NCBI GenBank assembly: GCA_028583415.1
Contig: CM053276.1
Coordinates: 115,165,002-115,229,001 of the forward strand
Source of the DNA: Protea cynaroides
Lineage: Eukaryota; Streptophyta; Magnoliopsida; Proteales; Proteaceae
DNA length: 64,000 nt
Direction: 5' to 3'
The position numbers were made by a program, and so were the translations under genes. Shown here in pieces: positions 61,280-64,000 of this stretch (the stretch's first letter is position 1; each line of letters begins with the position of its first letter). The notes beneath the pieces are model-generated. The model ran no database searches and was not told where the DNA came from. It saw only the letters and a list, made by a program, of their open reading frames with translations.

Positions 61280-63283
61280 TGTAGAACAAGTTCACAACTA
61301 TATAGCTATGAACTAATTCCATAGCAGAATCTTTTTTTTTATAGTGAATGAAAAAAAATATACTAGCACTCCAAGAAAAGGGGAGGCATCCAAAGAATAG
61401 AGCTAGGCTCCTTACACAACAAAGGTGAAAGCCCCAAAAACCAAGAAGGCTAACAAACGAACAGAAACAGAAGAACAAAATCCTCATTTGGGCATGAGAT
61501 CCCAAGAGGATAGAATAAATCTATTCCTCGAGAATTCGATGAGGGGAGGGAAGAGGAGAAAATGTGCCACGTACATCAAAGATGATGGTTTCCCAAATTT
61601 AAGCAAAAGATCTCCACTAGGATACCCACATACACAGATTTGTCTCAAACCAAATATGGTACACCATCGCATCAAAGGCCAGCTTAGCCATTGTATCACA
61701 AAGAGACTTTCATTTAAACTTTTTGAAAATCCAGCTCCATTCTTGATCAAAAGGCCGAATTCTTCTATATCACGGCAGCACTTCTCAAGGATCTTCCGCC
61801 ATTCACTTTTGGAGAAGGAACACTCCGTGATGCTGAACGCCTTCTCCACTAGCACTGCGAATGATACCCTAATCACACAAAAGAGATTTAGAAGGGAAAG
61901 ATTGGGTTGGATTTCGCCCAAGAATGAAGTTGTGACGAGGAGAGTTCCCATTAAACCATGCCACATCAAACCAAGCAACTTTGGCATTACAAGTTCTAAC
62001 AAAATCCCAGGCAAAGGTAGCGCAGAATATACCATTGGAGGATGCCGTCCAAAATGTGAGATCACCATTCTTACTAGATCATCTAGGAACTAAGCCAAGC
62101 GCTTCCCAAGCTTGCACCACCATATGTGAGGAAGCCCGGCCAATACTCCAAACCCCATCTGACAAAATGGAAGAAACGGTAATCCCTCCCGAAATCATGC
62201 TAGATCCTATCGCCATAGACCGAAACCAAGACACTGTAAAGGTACCAGTTGTCCAACCAAAAAAGAGTCGAGGCACCATCATCAATGAGTGATTTGATGG
62301 AATTACTGACAAGTTGCCAATGATGGAGGATGGTTCTCGACAACCAATAGGAATCAAGGAAATTAGCAACCGACCAAATAGAATCTCTTCTCAGGTATCT
62401 ACTATAGATCCATATCCATATGCTCTCTTTTTCTCCGCCACTCGCCACACCAATTTCTTTATGCACGCCTTGTGGACCTCTTTAATTCTCCGAAGCCCCA
62501 AACCACCTTCCTCCTTAGGCAGACAAATCTTATCCCAACCAATAGAATGGAAAAAAAATTTATTATCCGCCCCTTTCCACAAAAAGGCATTCATCAGTCT
62601 TTCAATCTTTTGGATAATCGAGCTAGGGAATCCAAAAATCCCAATCCAATACAAGTAAGAGCTTTGCATGACCATTCTAACCAGCTCCAACCTACCAGAT
62701 TATGAAAAGGGTTTGGCTTTCCATAGCAGGATCACTTTTGACTCTCCAGATTTAAAGAAAATGCAATAACTGACTATTTGTTGCATTGGATTTTCTCAAG
62801 CATTGAAAATAGACAGCAATAGTGGGTCATTTACATGGATTGACAAGAGAAGAAATCAGAAGAAGAAAGGATAGAACCGTAGCCCTCTAGGTCACTCAAC
62901 TAAGTTGTTTCACACAGCAAACAATATCTCACAGCCCTTTCATGCACTTGGCAATCCTTTTTTTTAATCTCTAATTTTCGCTATTCTGGCCCCACTTGTC
63001 TTTATTAAATAATTAAGCACTGTTACAAGATTGGAAACTTCAAATACTAGCTCATCAATCCATCAATAGATCAATCAATTAATCAATCAGAATAGGTTGC
63101 AGCTGGAGTGATTCATCAATCAATAAATCAATCAGGCTACAGCTGCACAGTTGGCTCATCAAAGCAACTGGGCTGGCTGAATATGGTCTGAATATGGCCT
63201 ACTGACATGGGCTTCGTGAACTGCTGAATCTGGCCCATGGCTTGGCATATTTTCTTAACTTATGGTGTAATTGTACTGCATCA
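61280..63283 (-). repeat. 3' LTR of the miniature element, split by a LINE
   Basis: The LTR sequence outside 61332-62733 aligns throughout with 63411-64000 (for example TTTAAAGAAAATGCAATAAC and CAGCTGGACAGCTGGCTCAT-like phrases). Confidence 0.8.
61332..62718 (-). mobile_element. 5'-truncated L1-type LINE inserted in the LTR
   Basis: Target duplication TTCCATAGCAGAATC (61317-61331) and TTCCATAGCAGGATC (62719-62733), 14 of 15. On the minus strand it ends with an A-rich tail at 61332-61340. It encodes the end of RT and the zf-RVT part in broken frames: FFHSIGWDKICLPKEEGGLG near 62560, then CVIRVSFAVLVEKAFSITEC near 61860. Related to the LINE at 13966-19797. Sense to RDR. Confidence 0.9.
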
Positions 63284-63384
63284 CTTCGCCCCCCGATCGA
63301 AAAAAAACTCGACCTCAAGTTTTATAGAGATTAAGGATTAACATGTCAGGATGACTATTCAGCTTCCTCTAAAAATTGAAATCT

Positions 63385-63405
63385 GGAACCAAAGCTTTGA
63401 TAACA
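63385..63405 (-). promoter_or_regulatory. Primer-binding site of the miniature LTR element
   Basis: Minus strand TGTTATCAAAGC followed by TTTGGTTCC, six bases inside the LTR end; two mismatches to the canonical TGGTATCAGAGC. Confidence 0.65.
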
Positions 63406-63410
63406 AATAA

Positions 63411-64000
63411 TGAAGAACAAGTTCCCAACTATACGGCCAGGAACCAATTCTACAGCAGAATCGTTTTTGACTCTCAAGATTTAAAGAAAATGCAATAACT
63501 GAAATTTTGGTGCACTGGAACTCCTAAAGCATTAAAAATAGACAGCAGTAGCAGATCATTCACATGGATTGCAGGGAGCAGGAAAAAATAATAAGAAAAG
63601 ATAGAACCATGGGCCTCTCACCCTTGGTTTAATTGAATCTCACAACCCTAGGTCTCTCACCTAAGCTGTCTCACAGGACAAACTCTATCTCACAGCCCAT
63701 TCTTGCACTTGGCAACCCTTTTTTTTAACTCTAATTCCTCCTCTTCCAGCCCCCATTTTCTCTTTATTAAATAATTAAGCACGGTTACAAGATTGAAACT
63801 TCAAACTTATGAACATTAACCGGTCAATCAATCAGACTAGGTTGCAGCTGGGCGGATTTATCAATCGATCAATTCAGGCTACAGCTGGACAGCTGGCTCA
63901 TCAATGCAACTCTGCTAGCTGAATATGGGCTGAATATAACCGGCTGACATGGGCTCCTGAATCTGGCCCACAGATTGGCCCCCTTTTCTTCCCTTATGGA
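63411..64000 (-). repeat. 5' LTR of the miniature element, cut by the window edge
   Basis: 590 bp visible. By alignment with the other LTR about 13 more bases should lie beyond 64000. Confidence 0.78.

Larger units (their letters stand above)
61280..64000 (-). mobile_element. Miniature LTR retrotransposon (TRIM-like), runs off the window
   Basis: Two diverged LTRs, 61280-63283 (with a LINE inside; about 600 bp without it) and 63411 to beyond 64000 (590 bp visible), enclose only 127 bp. On the minus strand the LTR starts TGATGCAGTACAATT and ends TTCTACA or TTCTTCA, so TG...CA. Just inside is TGTTATCAAAGCTTTGG, close to the initiator-Met primer site TGGTATCAGAGC; before the 3' LTR lies CGATCGGGGGGCGAAG as polypurine tract. 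No gag or pol. The LTRs are longer than in classic TRIMs, so a deletion derivative of a larger gypsy element is the alternative. Confidence 0.78.

Noticed and set aside
61425..62093. 222-codon plus-strand frame
   Set aside because: It is the antisense shadow of the minus-strand LINE fragment.

Overview
This is a piece of a plant nuclear genome, from a TE-rich angiosperm with very long introns. The evidence is a plant-type RNA-dependent RNA polymerase gene with conserved GT-AG introns, Ty1/copia and Ty3/gypsy elements with tRNA-iMet-type primer sites, plant L1 and RTE LINEs, and Au-type SINEs. The species cannot be fixed from the sequence; an early-diverging eudicot or magnoliid tree or lotus-like genome is only a guess.

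The one host gene I can support lies on the minus strand and runs off both ends of the window. Seven exons can be placed by protein homology with exact GT-AG junctions and matching phases: 60487-60590, 56245-56393, 55734-55956, 48355-48580, 45633-45778, 25891-26053 and 1-70, in transcription order. They encode about 360 continuous residues of an RNA-dependent RNA polymerase of the RDR3/4/5 (gamma) clade, including the catalytic DFDGD loop, with no stop or frameshift. N-terminal exons lie beyond 64000 and C-terminal exons before base 1. The introns are 4.1 kb, 288 bp, 7.2 kb, 2.6 kb, 19.6 kb and 25.8 kb.

Almost everything else is intronic transposon stratigraphy. The 25.8-kb intron (71-25890) holds an LTR remnant (2118-2445), copia element 1 (2782-6719), a LINE fragment (6775-8555), a MITE carrying a nested copia that itself carries a second MITE (9494-12831), and a near-full-length L1-type LINE (13966-19797) in a block flanked by a 220-bp direct repeat. 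A truncated LINE tail (23020-23669) follows. The 19.6-kb intron (26054-45632) holds a gag-only LTR element (26798-31056), a LINE snippet, a 2.1-kb gypsy LTR, four MITEs, a young copia element 2 (35937-41456), a SINE and a 375-bp diverged duplication. The 7.2-kb intron holds a Tourist-like MITE with a poly-G tract, a tRNA-derived SINE head, another MITE and an RTE LINE tail. The upstream intron holds a mini LTR element with a LINE inserted in one LTR.

The most interesting non-gene signal is a set of MITE-like elements (AAGGCG, TCTCG, TATCG and TTTCGG types). They start with CA-A/T-A/G-G, carry their motif in the terminal inverted repeats, are filled with degenerate copies of it, and are flanked by 8-bp target duplications. 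I found no sign of an exotic new gene system; the notable points are the giant-intron RDR gene and these motif-iterated MITEs.
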